From positions 1-26,891 of the forward strand of contig JAIRWE010000122.1 in assembly GCA_031253365.1 (NCBI GenBank): a stretch of 26,891 nt of DNA. Direction: 5' to 3'. The notes beneath the pieces were generated by a model. That model had not been told where the DNA came from and ran no database searches. It saw only the letters and a list, made by a program, of their open reading frames with translations. Shown in pieces: positions 6,804 to 14,378 of this stretch. This DNA is from Oscillospiraceae bacterium. Lineage in GTDB: Bacteria > Bacillota > Clostridia > Oscillospirales > Ruminococcaceae. A program made the translations under genes and the position numbers. Position 1 is the stretch's first letter. The number at the start of each line of letters is the position of its first letter.

Positions 6804-8933
6804 TTATCTGAGGAGCTGCAGAATAGCTTGCGGCGCCTGGTTCGCCTGAGCGAGCATCGCCTGAGCCGCCTGCTGCAGAATGCTGTACTTCGTGTATTCA
6901 ACCATTTCGGTCGCCATGTCGGTGTCGCGGATTTGCGCTTCGGCGGCGGTGATGTTCTCCGTCGTTACCGTCAAGCTGTTAATCGTATGCTCCAGCCTGT
7001 TTTGCATTGCGCCGAGGGAAGCGCGCTGACGTGATACGGCGGTAATAGCCGCGCCGATTTTGTCCATGGATTCTCTCGCGCGTTCGGTCGTGCTTACGTT
7101 GATGTTGGCAATCCCGATGGCTGAAGAGTCCATGGCGTCCACGTTGAGCGTGACCCGTTGCTCCGAGGCGTTGTTCGCGCCGATTTGGAAGGTTAAGCCG
7201 TCGCCCGAGCCGAGCTTTTTGTCCGCGCCGACGCCCGCGCCCTTCACCGTTGACATATCAAGCACGTCGCCGAGCACCAGACCCGATACGCCCGCCCACG
7301 CGTCACTGACAGCGTTAGCGACATCCCACTTACCACCTGCCACAGCTACGGCGGCAAGCGCCGCGCCTGCCACATCCGCGCTGTTCAGCGAGAGCCAGTC
7401 TAAATCATTGTCTTTCAGCCAGCTCAAGATGTCGTTATAGAAGTTGTTCGCGAGTATCTCGGCTATATGCTCGGCGTCGGTCTTCTTCAGCCCGCCGCCG
7501 ATAGTCGCAGCGGCTACCGACACAAGCGCGGCTTTAATCAAGTCTTGCCTTGAGAGACCGCCGGTGAGCGCGGCACCGCCGAACGCACCCGTGAGCGCCG
7601 CCGCCACGGTGGTTACGAGGTCGCCCAAAGCGGTCTCCAGAGCGCTGCCGGCAAAATCGTCACCGGTGAAGTCGTAGCTCGCTTCGGACAGGGCGATTTT
7701 GGTGTTAGCCCTGAACACGATGTCGCCGTCGGGTCCGTTGACCGCGTTGGACGAGTCTAACTCTACCGTGTAGTCGAGGCCGGCTTTCGCCAAAATCTTT
7801 GAAATATCGCTCGCGGTATAATCAACGCCCGTTGACAGGTGCAACACGAACTCACCGTTCTTTATGCCTTGCGCCTCGTTCTTGGCGTCGGCGGTCTGTA
7901 CCCACTCGTCCCCTTTCGCGACGTCGGTCAGGATGGAGATTTTGCGGGTGTCCACGCCGTAGTTGTTGGCGATGAAGCGAATGGTGTCGGCATACTTCTC
8001 GGTCGAACCGGAAGAACCCACGAGGTATTTTGCCAGGTTGCCCTTTACGTCGATAAGGCTTTCGCCGCTCGCCGCCAGTTTGCCGGTCTGGGTCGTGAAG
8101 TCGACTTCATCCTCAAACGATAACACGCCGTATTTCAGCGTCAGCGTCACTTCCGCGGGGACGTACTGCTGTTCATTGTCCTTAGCCCAGTTCGCGTTTT
8201 TAATCAGCTCGTCTATCTGGCTTTGCGAATAGGCTTGTCCTTTAACCAAGTTCAGGGTCAGGATTTTGCCCGATTCGTCCCATTCCGCGTTTTCGCCGCC
8301 TATACCGGAAGCGCCGTTCTTAAAGGAAAGGGTAACGCCCGCGATGTTGGAGGTGATAATCGCGCCCTCGAGGGTGAGGTTTTTGCCGTCGAGGATTGAG
8401 GGGTCAGTGGAGTCCGCCGCCGTTTCACCATTGAGGGTAACATGGTCCGACAGATACAGCGCGTAGCGGGGACCGAAGGTGGTGCTCGCCGCGCTCATTC
8501 CGCTCAGGGAACCGTCAAGCAGCTTGATGCCGTTGAAGTCGGTCGCCTTCGCGATACGGTCGATTTCGTTCTTGATTTCGTCGATTTCCATCTGCATATA
8601 GTCGCGCTCTTCGTTGGAATAGGTGTCGTTGCCCGCCAGAACCGCCAGTTCCTTTAATCTTTTGAGCATCCCGTGGGTTTCGTCGAGCGCGCCTTCAGCC
8701 GTCTGTATGAGGCTGATGCCGTCGTTCGCGTTGCGGATGGCGGCGCCGAGACCCTTAATCTGCGCGCGCATTTTTTCCGAAATCGCCAAGCCCGCCGCGT
8801 CGTCAGCCGCACGGTTAATGCGGAAGCCCGAGGACAGCTTTTCGGTCGATTTCTTCGTTCCCAGAACGTTAATGCCCAACTTGTTGTTGGCATTAATAGC
8901 GTTAAGGTTGTGCTGAACAATCATTCCTGCCAT
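6804..8933 (-). CDS. fliC: Flagellin, large form with unusual central region
   Basis: The product is 709 aa, far above the 270-500 aa common for flagellins. The conserved D0/D1 ends are clear. The N-terminus has MIVQHNLNAINANN, LSSGFRINRAADDAAG and a long helix to about residue 140. The C-terminus has ESMDKIGAAITAVSRQRA ... QIRDTDMATEM and ends QAILQLLR. The surface-exposed middle (about 150-600) is variable; residues 427-560 are rich in Ala, Gly and Val and unusually hydrophobic. ATG 8933 follows AAGGAGG. The frame stays open upstream, but the N-terminus fixes the start. No other flagellar gene is in the window. A SigD-type promoter lies about 840 bp upstream, beyond a repeat array. Confidence 0.95.
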   Translation of the reverse strand: MAGMIVQHNLNAINANNKLGINVLGTKKSTEKLSSGFRINRAADDAAGLAISEKMRAQIKGLGAAIRNANDGISLIQTAEGALDETHGMLKRLKELAVLAGNDTYSNEERDYMQMEIDEIKNEIDRIAKATDFNGIKLLDGSLSGMSAASTTFGPRYALYLSDHVTLNGETAADSTDPSILDGKNLTLEGAIITSNIAGVTLSFKNGASGIGGENAEWDESGKILTLNLVKGQAYSQSQIDELIKNANWAKDNEQQYVPAEVTLTLKYGVLSFEDEVDFTTQTGKLAASGESLIDVKGNLAKYLVGSSGSTEKYADTIRFIANNYGVDTRKISILTDVAKGDEWVQTADAKNEAQGIKNGEFVLHLSTGVDYTASDISKILAKAGLDYTVELDSSNAVNGPDGDIVFRANTKIALSEASYDFTGDDFAGSALETALGDLVTTVAAALTGAFGGAALTGGLSRQDLIKAALVSVAAATIGGGLKKTDAEHIAEILANNFYNDILSWLKDNDLDWLSLNSADVAGAALAAVAVAGGKWDVANAVSDAWAGVSGLVLGDVLDMSTVKGAGVGADKKLGSGDGLTFQIGANNASEQRVTLNVDAMDSSAIGIANINVSTTERARESMDKIGAAITAVSRQRASLGAMQNRLEHTINSLTVTTENITAAEAQIRDTDMATEMVEYTKYSILQQAAQAMLAQANQAPQAILQLLR

Positions 8934-8958
8934 GGTATTTTCCTCCTTGATTCTTTCT

Positions 8959-8980
8959 CTTTCGGTTTCCGTACCGAAAG
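8959..8980 (-). promoter_or_regulatory. Small hairpin in the flagellin leader next to the RBS
   Basis: CTTTCGGT (8959-8966) and ACCGAAAG (8973-8980) are perfect 8-bp inverted repeats with a 6-nt loop. They sit 13 bp upstream of the flagellin AAGGAGG. It could affect mRNA stability or ribosome access; the role is inferred. Confidence 0.5.
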
Positions 8981-9041
8981 TGTTTTGGATTTTGGACGCG
9001 CCGGCGGCACCGCGCCTTTCCGCGCCCGCCTGTCGTGGACA

Positions 9042-9130
9042 GTCAATCCACTTCAAATACGCCCCGTCACCACTTCTTCGCGCCGTTACCGACTTGCCGG
9101 CAGGTCGGAGACGTTTTGAAGTGGAATGAC
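9042..9130. repeat. 89-bp segment with 16-bp terminal inverted repeats
   Basis: GTCAATCCACTTCAAA (9042-9057) and TTTGAAGTGGAATGAC (9115-9130) are inverted repeats with 15 of 16 positions matching. Between them is a near-perfect palindrome, CCGACTTGCCGGCAGGTCGG (9089-9108). The layout resembles a tiny MITE or a regulatory cruciform. It encodes nothing. Confidence 0.6.
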
Positions 9131-9690
9131 TACGCCTGAGGTTGCGCTTACGCCGGGGTCGAGACAAGCCTCAACCCTACACGCTTACGCTGAGGTTGAG
9201 GCAAGCCTCAACCCTACACGCTTACGCTTGCGCGAACGCTACGCTTACGCTTACGCTTGCGCGAACGCCTACGCTTACGCCTACGCTTACGCTTACGCTT
9301 GCGCTTACGCTTACGCTTGCGCGAACGCTACGCTTACGCTTGCGCGAACGCTACGCCTACGCTTACGCTTACGCTTACGCTTACGCTTACGCTTGCGCGA
9401 ACGCTACGCTTACGCTTGCGCGAACGCTACGCTTACGCTTACGCTTGCGCGAACGCTACGCTTACGCTTGCGCGAACGCTACGCCTACGCTTACGCTTAC
9501 GCTTGCGCGAACGCTACGCTTACGCTTACGCGTGCGCGAACGCTACGCCTACGCTTACGCTTGCGCGAACGCCTACGCTTGCGCGAACGCCTACGCTTGA
9601 GCGAACGCCTACGCTTGCGCGAACGCCTACGCCCGAGGTTGAGGCACGCCTCAACCCTACACGCCTACGCTAACGCCTACGCTTACGCGC
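9131..9690. repeat. Hexanucleotide/11-mer tandem repeat array
   Basis: About 560 bp consist of TACGCT or TACGCC hexamers, interrupted about fourteen times by TGCGCGAACGC. One interruption is mutated to TGAGCGAACGC and one is CGTGCGCGAACGC. GGTTGAGGC/GCCTCAACC hairpins with 2-nt loops lie near both ends (9194-9213 and 9637-9656), and a 27-bp direct repeat marks the flagellin-proximal end (9165-9191 and 9202-9228). All three forward frames are open, but only because the unit contains no stop; the predicted peptides are low complexity (Leu-Arg, Ala-Tyr, Thr-Leu) without an RBS, so I do not call a gene. On the minus strand it would be transcribed as flagellin leader. Copy number is likely unstable through slippage. 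Confidence 0.9.
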
Positions 9691-9775
9691 TTCACGATTT
9701 TGGACGCAGTCCGCCCTATCGGGAAACGCCGCGATATCGTTTGGAGGGTCGGTTGTTTATACCCTCGCATTTATT

Positions 9776-9802
9776 ATATCGTCAGCCCGAAATGAAACTT
9801 TA
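9776..9802 (-). promoter_or_regulatory. SigD (sigma-28) type promoter directed at flagellin
   Basis: On the minus strand TAAA (9802-9799), 15 bp, then GACGATAT (9783-9776) matches the sigma-28 consensus TAAA-N15-GCCGATAT with one mismatch. Flagellin genes are the classic target. Transcription would start near 9769, about 835 nt before the flagellin start codon. No nearer sigma-28 or sigma-A promoter was seen on this strand between 8934 and 9700. Confidence 0.7.
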
Positions 9803-9843
9803 GCGATTTATGAAAAAAAATTCAGAGCCTTCAAAAACCGCTG

Positions 9844-9872
9844 TTGACATTTTTTACAGGAATTGTTATAAT
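9844..9872 (+). promoter_or_regulatory. Consensus sigma-A promoter for the unknown gene pair
   Basis: TTGACA (9844-9849), 17 bp, TATAAT (9867-9872): both hexamers are perfect. Transcription would start near 9879, which is within one or two bases of the 5' end of the hairpin element at 9878-9921. The mRNA would therefore begin with that hairpin. It is divergent from the SigD-like promoter, 41 bp apart. Confidence 0.85.
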
Positions 9873-9877
9873 GGTTA

Positions 9878-9921
9878 GGCAGCCTCCGAAAAGCGGCGAA
9901 AAGGGGTTTTCGGTGGCTGCC
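9878..9921 (+). repeat. Full copy of the GGCAACC hairpin element (copy 3), 5' end of the transcript
   Basis: GGCAGCCTCCGAAAAGC (9878-9894) pairs with GGTTTTCGGTGGCTGCC (9905-9921) with two mismatched positions; the T-to-G change in the arms keeps pairing at the tips (GGCAGCC/GGCTGCC). Compensatory change relative to copy 2 (GGCAACC/GGTTGCC) suggests that the stem is maintained. It lies 37 nt before the next start codon. Confidence 0.8.
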
Positions 9922-9957
9922 TTCAAGCAAGTTCTTCAAGCAAAGGGGAAGTTTTCG

Positions 9958-10917
9958 ATGAAGTACGACGTTTTCATGCGGACCAGAACATTTGGCGGGG
10001 ATTATACCTGGGTGAACAAGCCCGATTATATGCCCGCCGACGTTTACAAAACCTGCCAAAGTATAATCGCGTTGCGGGAGAAACAAAGTTTCGACAGCCT
10101 CGGCGAGGACGATTGGTACGGGAATTTCTTCTTCATAAAGGCGGGCGGGTGCTGTATGCTCGCGAGAATGGCGAAAACGAAATATTCCGACTCTTACGGG
10201 AGGAGCATTTTCTCGTTTGAGGGCGTTTCGGTCAAAAGCGAGGCGGAAAAGCGGCTTTTCCTCGACGTGCCGAATCTGATTAACGCCATGCTCCCCCCCG
10301 CGAAGAGCTTCCGCGCGCGCTTCGAGGAGGAAGGGAGCGTCCCGGACGTTTTCGAGGTCGAGTCCCCCATCAATCCGCTGAGGAGCGCGTCCGTCCCGCG
10401 CGAGGTGCATCCCGCCGTGAAAAAGAACGCGGCGTTCCGGAATTTGCTCGCTTTTATCGCTTATTCGGGCAAACCGGACGGGTTCATTTTCGGCGGCAAG
10501 GCGAAAGCCTTTTCAAGCTATGTGAACAAGTCCGCGTTGGGAATCAAGAGCGTTTTCGATTTTGAACACCCCGAACCCGTTTCCGTCCGCGAAAACGCCT
10601 TTACCGAAAGCTATAAGCCCGTTTCCTGCGGTTACGCCAAGCCCGTCGCGATAGGCAAGGAAAGGACGGCGGTTTATATCGTCATTAAGGAGAGGGGCAA
10701 GGACGTTTACGAATACTGCTGGCAGGTGCGTTCCCTCGACGGGGAGGGCGCGAAGTATAAGACGAAGTCCTACAACATAACCGACAGGCTTTTGCTTAAC
10801 ACGCTGGAAGTGCAAAAGGAAAGCATAAAGAAGTTTATGACCGAGTGCGGCTGGAAGAAACAGCAGTACGGGCTTAGGTTTGAGAAAACCGCGTTCGCGC
10901 GGCGGGAGGAGGGGTGA
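9958..10917 (+). CDS. Protein of unknown function, first of a two-gene unit
   Basis: The product is 319 aa and I do not recognise the family. No signal peptide or membrane segment is visible, so it is probably cytoplasmic. Noticeable stretches are RTRTFGGDYTWVNKP near the N-terminus, an aromatic and Cys-containing strand pair (WYGNFFFIKAGGCCMLARM), SYGRSIFSFEGVSV, and KPDGFIFGGKAKAFSSYV in the middle. The C-terminus is basic (GWKKQQYGLRFEKT). The frame extends upstream to 9844 across the promoter and hairpin, which is not plausible; ATG 9958 has AAAGGGGAA before it. Its stop overlaps the region just before the next start, so both are translated together from a consensus promoter. Confidence 0.8.
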   Translation: MKYDVFMRTRTFGGDYTWVNKPDYMPADVYKTCQSIIALREKQSFDSLGEDDWYGNFFFIKAGGCCMLARMAKTKYSDSYGRSIFSFEGVSVKSEAEKRLFLDVPNLINAMLPPAKSFRARFEEEGSVPDVFEVESPINPLRSASVPREVHPAVKKNAAFRNLLAFIAYSGKPDGFIFGGKAKAFSSYVNKSALGIKSVFDFEHPEPVSVRENAFTESYKPVSCGYAKPVAIGKERTAVYIVIKERGKDVYEYCWQVRSLDGEGAKYKTKSYNITDRLLLNTLEVQKESIKKFMTECGWKKQQYGLRFEKTAFARREEG

Positions 10918-10919
10918 TT

Positions 10920-12896
10920 ATGAGTTTTGATATCAAGCGTGAAACGATTTATGTCAAATATTCCCCCGAAAAAAAGAGCGCCGACGACGAGGAAAATTAC
11001 GAGGGCTTGGAATTGTACGAGATTTCGCGCCCCAAAAAAATGGACGAAGAGGATTTTGAAACCCTGCTGAATTTTTTCCGCCGCGTTGACGACGAAATGA
11101 AATTCGACGGCGTTCGGTTCACCGACGACGTGCTTACGAGCAACAACCTGCATTTCTTTTGCCTGAAAAGCGGCGCGGTGATGTTCAAGATAATCAAAAG
11201 CGGCGGGCAGGCGGAGCTTTACGGTTTTTTCGTCGCGCTGTCCGACGTGAGGACGGCTTGGCTTTACATCGACAAACTGTGTTATATGCTGGCGGGGGAA
11301 ACGCCCGCGGCTTCGGGAAGCGGGATTGTTAAGGAGGAAGAGCTTTTCGTCTTGGACGTGAATTCGTTCACCGGGCTGCCTTCGGCGTTGAGGTCGTCGC
11401 TCATGGACTTGGGGGCGCGTTTGAGCGCCGCGCCTTTTCCCGAAAGCTTCGCGCTTACCTGTCTGCCGAAGAGCTTTTTCCCCGACGGCGTGAAGGTTTA
11501 CGAGAACGGTTTTATGCCCGAAAAAACAAGCGGGGAAGCCAAAGAAAGAACAATAGAGCTTGACGACGCGCTGTTGACGAGATTATCCGACAAGTGTAAG
11601 GAACCGCTTAAAAGCGCGGTTATAATGTGCGTTTCAAACGACGACGAGGGCGACGACACGGAAGTCAAAAAAGGCGGTCTTTTCGGCAAACGGAAAAAGG
11701 GGCAGCAACCGCGCGAGGAAGCGCGGGCGGTCAAGCAGTGGCGGTACGAGTTTATCAGCAATTTGCAGCGGCAAAGCGAGAACTGCGACTTCATACACTT
11801 GAACGAGCCGATAGAATATTCGCCGGTCGCGGACACGTTTTACGCCTATGTCGGGGTTATACCCGGTTCGGGCGACGACGCCATGATTCCCGCCTCGAAG
11901 ATACCGGGCGCGGAAATTTACGTTCCGGGCGCGAAAAGGAAACCGTCGGTCGCTTCCATCGACGCCGCGCCCGCGCGTCCTCCGTCCGCCGCGGATATTG
12001 CGCCGAGCGTTCCCGTCGCGGCTCCCGAAACGCCGTTCGCGTCGTCCGAGCCGTTCGCGCCGTCCGCGCCGTTCGCGGGGACGGAACCGATGATTGAAAT
12101 AACGGCGCCGTCGTCGGGGGCGGGGATGAGCGCGGTGACGCCGCGCCATTCGCCGACCGCGCTGTCCTTGGATATGGATTCCCCCGTAAGGTCTTCGTCC
12201 GGGAAAAGCGCGTGGGACGGCGAGCCGGAAACACGCGGCGGCAACGCGACCGTTCTGGAAGTGGATATGTTCGGCGGGGAGGAACCCGCGCGCCCGAAAT
12301 TCGGGTATTCGCAGGCTGATAAATCCGCCGTGGAAGATATGATGCCGCATCCCATTTATATGCGCCCTCCCGAAACCGCCGCCCCCCCTTCCGCGATGAA
12401 GCCGACCGCGCCGATTTTCGAGGTTACGTCGGCTGTCGAGGACGATGAAGCGGATGAAGAGGATATTACGCCGGATATCGAGATTACCCCTTACGCCGAA
12501 ACAGTCGGGGCGGGATATTCGGACATTGAGATTACGCCGCTTATTCGGGAGCCCGGGCTTGATATCGAGGTCGCGCCGCGCGTCGAGGTCACGCCGCCCG
12601 TCCGAAAGCCCGAACCGCCCGCCGAAATAACGCCGCCCGTCCGAAAACCCGAACCGCCCGTCGAATTAACGCCGTTTGTCAGAGAAGCCAAGCCCGTCAC
12701 AAGCGTTTCGCCTTTGCCGCCCCCGCCCGCTCCCGTGACGATTACGCCGCTTGTCTGGAGTGCGACTTCGGCGGAAATCGAGGACGACGGCGAAACTTCG
12801 GGAGAGATGGAAGCGGTTACGCTGAAGCCGAAATCGTCGGGCAATTCCGTCATGGATTTGTATTACCAGAACTTAAATAAACATAATCCGAAATAA
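10920..12896 (+). CDS. Protein of unknown function with long proline-rich disordered tail
   Basis: The product is 658 aa. Residues 1 to about 320 look folded: an N-terminal part (SFDIKRETIYVKYSP ... FDGVRFTDDVLTSNNLHFF) and a second part ending near FYAYVGVIPGSG. From about 340 onward it is low complexity, rich in Pro, Ala, Ser and acidic residues. It has repeats of the form (D/V)(I/V)E(I/V)(T/A)P, including a 13-residue tandem duplication encoded at 12591-12629 and 12630-12668. A short ordered tail (SVMDLYYQNLNKHNPK) ends the protein. ATG 10920 lies three bases after the upstream stop, and GGAGGAGG precedes it; GTG 10914 in the same frame is an alternative. The tail suggests a scaffold or binding partner. 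The function is unknown. Confidence 0.8.
   Translation: MSFDIKRETIYVKYSPEKKSADDEENYEGLELYEISRPKKMDEEDFETLLNFFRRVDDEMKFDGVRFTDDVLTSNNLHFFCLKSGAVMFKIIKSGGQAELYGFFVALSDVRTAWLYIDKLCYMLAGETPAASGSGIVKEEELFVLDVNSFTGLPSALRSSLMDLGARLSAAPFPESFALTCLPKSFFPDGVKVYENGFMPEKTSGEAKERTIELDDALLTRLSDKCKEPLKSAVIMCVSNDDEGDDTEVKKGGLFGKRKKGQQPREEARAVKQWRYEFISNLQRQSENCDFIHLNEPIEYSPVADTFYAYVGVIPGSGDDAMIPASKIPGAEIYVPGAKRKPSVASIDAAPARPPSAADIAPSVPVAAPETPFASSEPFAPSAPFAGTEPMIEITAPSSGAGMSAVTPRHSPTALSLDMDSPVRSSSGKSAWDGEPETRGGNATVLEVDMFGGEEPARPKFGYSQADKSAVEDMMPHPIYMRPPETAAPPSAMKPTAPIFEVTSAVEDDEADEEDITPDIEITPYAETVGAGYSDIEITPLIREPGLDIEVAPRVEVTPPVRKPEPPAEITPPVRKPEPPVELTPFVREAKPVTSVSPLPPPPAPVTITPLVWSATSAEIEDDGETSGEMEAVTLKPKSSGNSVMDLYYQNLNKHNPK
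12591..12668 (+). repeat. 39-bp tandem duplication inside the proline-rich region
   Basis: Two adjacent 39-bp units (12591-12629 and 12630-12668) differ at only a few bases and encode TPPVRKPEPPAEI and TPPVRKPEPPVEL. More diverged ITP-type motifs lie on either side, so the tail grew by in-frame duplications. Confidence 0.9.
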
Positions 12897-12909
12897 ACGA
12901 GGAGGAACT

Positions 12910-13437
12910 ATGAACGTAATCATCTCGGCGAAAAAAATGAACTTGGGCGAAAATTTTAACGAATACGCGAACAAGAAGCTGTCGGGCAAACTTGACCGGT
13001 TTTTCGGGGAGGGAACCGAGGCTAAGATAACCGCCTCCGCTTTCAGGGACGTCGTGACGCTGGAGCTTACCGTTAAGCACGACAACCTTATTTTCCGCGC
13101 GGAACAAAGCGCGGCGGAAAAAACCGACGCGCTCGACGCCTGTATCGACAGGATAGTCCGGCAAATCAGGAAAAACAAGACAAAGGTTGAAAAGCGGCTT
13201 CATTCTTCCGCGTTCAACGAGTCTTACGCCGACGTAATCGAGGAGCAGACCGAATTTAACATAATTAAGAAGAAACAGTTTGTTCTGCGCCCGATGACGG
13301 TTGACGAGGCGGTTTTGCAGATGAATATGCTGGGGCATACGTTTTTTATGTTCAAGAACGGCGGCACCGGTGAAACCAACGTCGTCTATAAGCGCGACGA
13401 CGGAAATTATTCTCTGTTGGAACCCGTCAAAGACTGA
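12910..13437 (+). CDS. hpf: Ribosome hibernation promoting factor, long form
   Basis: The product is 175 aa, the long HPF form of Gram-positive bacteria. The N-terminal S30AE domain (MNVIISAKKMNLGENFNEYANKKL ... IDRIVRQIRKNKTKVEKR, about 1-100) binds the decoding region of the small subunit. The C-terminal dimerisation domain (IIKKKQFVLRPMTVDEAVLQMNMLGHTFFMFKN) joins two 70S ribosomes into 100S particles in stationary phase. GAGGAGG precedes ATG 12910, 13 bp after the previous gene, so it may be cotranscribed with the unknown pair. The usual neighbour, secA, is absent here. Confidence 0.94.
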   Translation: MNVIISAKKMNLGENFNEYANKKLSGKLDRFFGEGTEAKITASAFRDVVTLELTVKHDNLIFRAEQSAAEKTDALDACIDRIVRQIRKNKTKVEKRLHSSAFNESYADVIEEQTEFNIIKKKQFVLRPMTVDEAVLQMNMLGHTFFMFKNGGTGETNVVYKRDDGNYSLLEPVKD

Positions 13438-13470
13438 TTCGGCCGCCGACAGGCGAAAAGGGGTTTTCTT

Positions 13471-14109
13471 ATGAACGTTCGCGTGTTTTTCAAGAAAATT
13501 CAAAGAGCGAAATATATCTCGCATTTAGACTTGTATCGGGCGATGGGGCGCGCCGTTAAGCGCGCCGAATTGCCCGTATGGTTCACGGAAGGGTTCAACC
13601 CCCATATTTACATGACGTTCGCGCTACCGCTGGCACTCGGAATAGAAGGGGAAAACGAACCCTTGGATTTGCGCCTTACGGAAGAGATGCCGTTCAGTGA
13701 AATAACGGAAAAATTAAACGCCGCGCTATGCGGCGCGGAGGGACTGAGCGTAAATTCGGCGGCGGCGCCCGCGAGAAACGCTTCCGAAATAGAAAAGGCG
13801 CGGTACGAGATAGTGACTTCCGAAACTGAAAAGTTGGCGGATTTTTTTTCGCGCCCCGAAATTATAATCGAAAAGAAAACCAAGAACCAAACGCGGATAA
13901 TTGACATTAAGCCGCTTATACGGTTCTCGGTTGATGATTCGGCGTTTTCGGTCGTTTTACCCGCCGGCGCGAAGCTGAACGTCAATCCGTGGCAGGTACT
14001 CGGCGCGTTTTCGGAAATTTACGGGGAACGGGAAATAACAAACGTAAAAAGGACGGGGATTTTATGCGCCGACGGAAAAGAGTTCACCGCGAGTCATACA
14101 ACCGGCTGA
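13471..14109 (+). CDS. DUF2344 (TIGR03936) radical-SAM-linked protein
   Basis: The product is 212 aa. The N-terminus (VRVFFKKIQRAKYISHLDLYRAMGRAVKRAELPVWFTEGFNPHIYMTFALPLALGIEG) is the signature of the DUF2344 family. This family is normally encoded beside, or fused to, a B12-binding radical SAM protein and sits near ribonuclease G and rplU. No such partner is in this window, so the gene is separated from its usual context. AAAAGGGG precedes ATG 13471. The last 26 bp overlap the 3' end of spoVS on the other strand. The biochemical role is not established; an RNA-related function has been suggested from its context. Confidence 0.88.
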   Translation: MNVRVFFKKIQRAKYISHLDLYRAMGRAVKRAELPVWFTEGFNPHIYMTFALPLALGIEGENEPLDLRLTEEMPFSEITEKLNAALCGAEGLSVNSAAAPARNASEIEKARYEIVTSETEKLADFFSRPEIIIEKKTKNQTRIIDIKPLIRFSVDDSAFSVVLPAGAKLNVNPWQVLGAFSEIYGEREITNVKRTGILCADGKEFTASHTTG

Positions 14110-14362
14110 CCATTAACTGAATGGCGGTTTTTTCCGCGCCGTCAATCGTGATTTCCGTAAACGCGGGGCGGCAAATCAAGTCGATGTTTTCCGCCTCCAT
14201 ATAAACGCGGGCGATGGCGATTGCCTTAACCGCCTGGTTGGTCGCGCCCGCTCCGACAGCCTGAATTTCCGCCTGACCGCCGCCCCTGATTATGGCGGCA
14301 ATCGCCCCCGCCACCAACTTCGGCATGGACCTTGCCGAAACCTTAACGATTTCCGTTCCCAT
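14084..14362 (-). CDS. spoVS: Stage V sporulation protein S
   Basis: The product is 92 aa and matches SpoVS (EIVKVSARSMPKLVAGAIAAIIRGGGQAEIQAVGAGATNQA, here quoted only by its parts VKVSAR and QAVGAGATNQAVKAIAIAR). SpoVS is a small Alba-like protein needed for late sporulation and coat formation in Bacillus. The longer open frame starts at 14461, but ATG 14362 gives the conserved N-terminus and has AAGGTGG upstream. It follows ymdB by 16 bp, a neighbourhood conserved in Firmicutes. The 3' end runs 26 bp into the convergent DUF2344 gene. Presence of SpoVS alone does not prove that this organism sporulates. Confidence 0.93.
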   Translation of the reverse strand: MGTEIVKVSARSMPKLVAGAIAAIIRGGGQAEIQAVGAGATNQAVKAIAIARVYMEAENIDLICRPAFTEITIDGAEKTAIQLMVSRLYDSR

Positions 14363-14378
14363 ACTCGCCGCCACCTTC

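Larger units (their letters stand above)
8988..9707. repeat. Block bounded by a 12-bp direct repeat in the flagellin leader
   Basis: GATTTTGGACGC occurs at 8988-8999 and again at 9696-9707. Between the copies lie the 16-bp inverted repeat pair and the whole hexamer array. The arrangement is what an insertion with a 12-bp target duplication, or a recombination product, would leave. Without the block the flagellin leader would be about 130 nt. No transposase is encoded inside. Confidence 0.5.

Noticed and set aside
9131..9690. CRISPR array
   Set aside because: There are no unique spacers and the units are 6 and 11 bp. No cas gene is nearby.
9126..9803. Long forward ORFs (up to 225 codons) across the repeat array
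   Set aside because: All three frames are open merely because the repeat unit lacks stops. The peptides are low complexity, have no RBS, and 11-mers shift the frame repeatedly.
9844..9957. N-terminal extension of the 319-aa protein
   Set aside because: It would start inside the -35 box and include the hairpin. ATG 9958 has its own RBS.
14084..14109. Frameshift or misassembly at the DUF2344/spoVS overlap
   Set aside because: Both proteins end plausibly; a 26-bp convergent overlap is compatible with intact genes.
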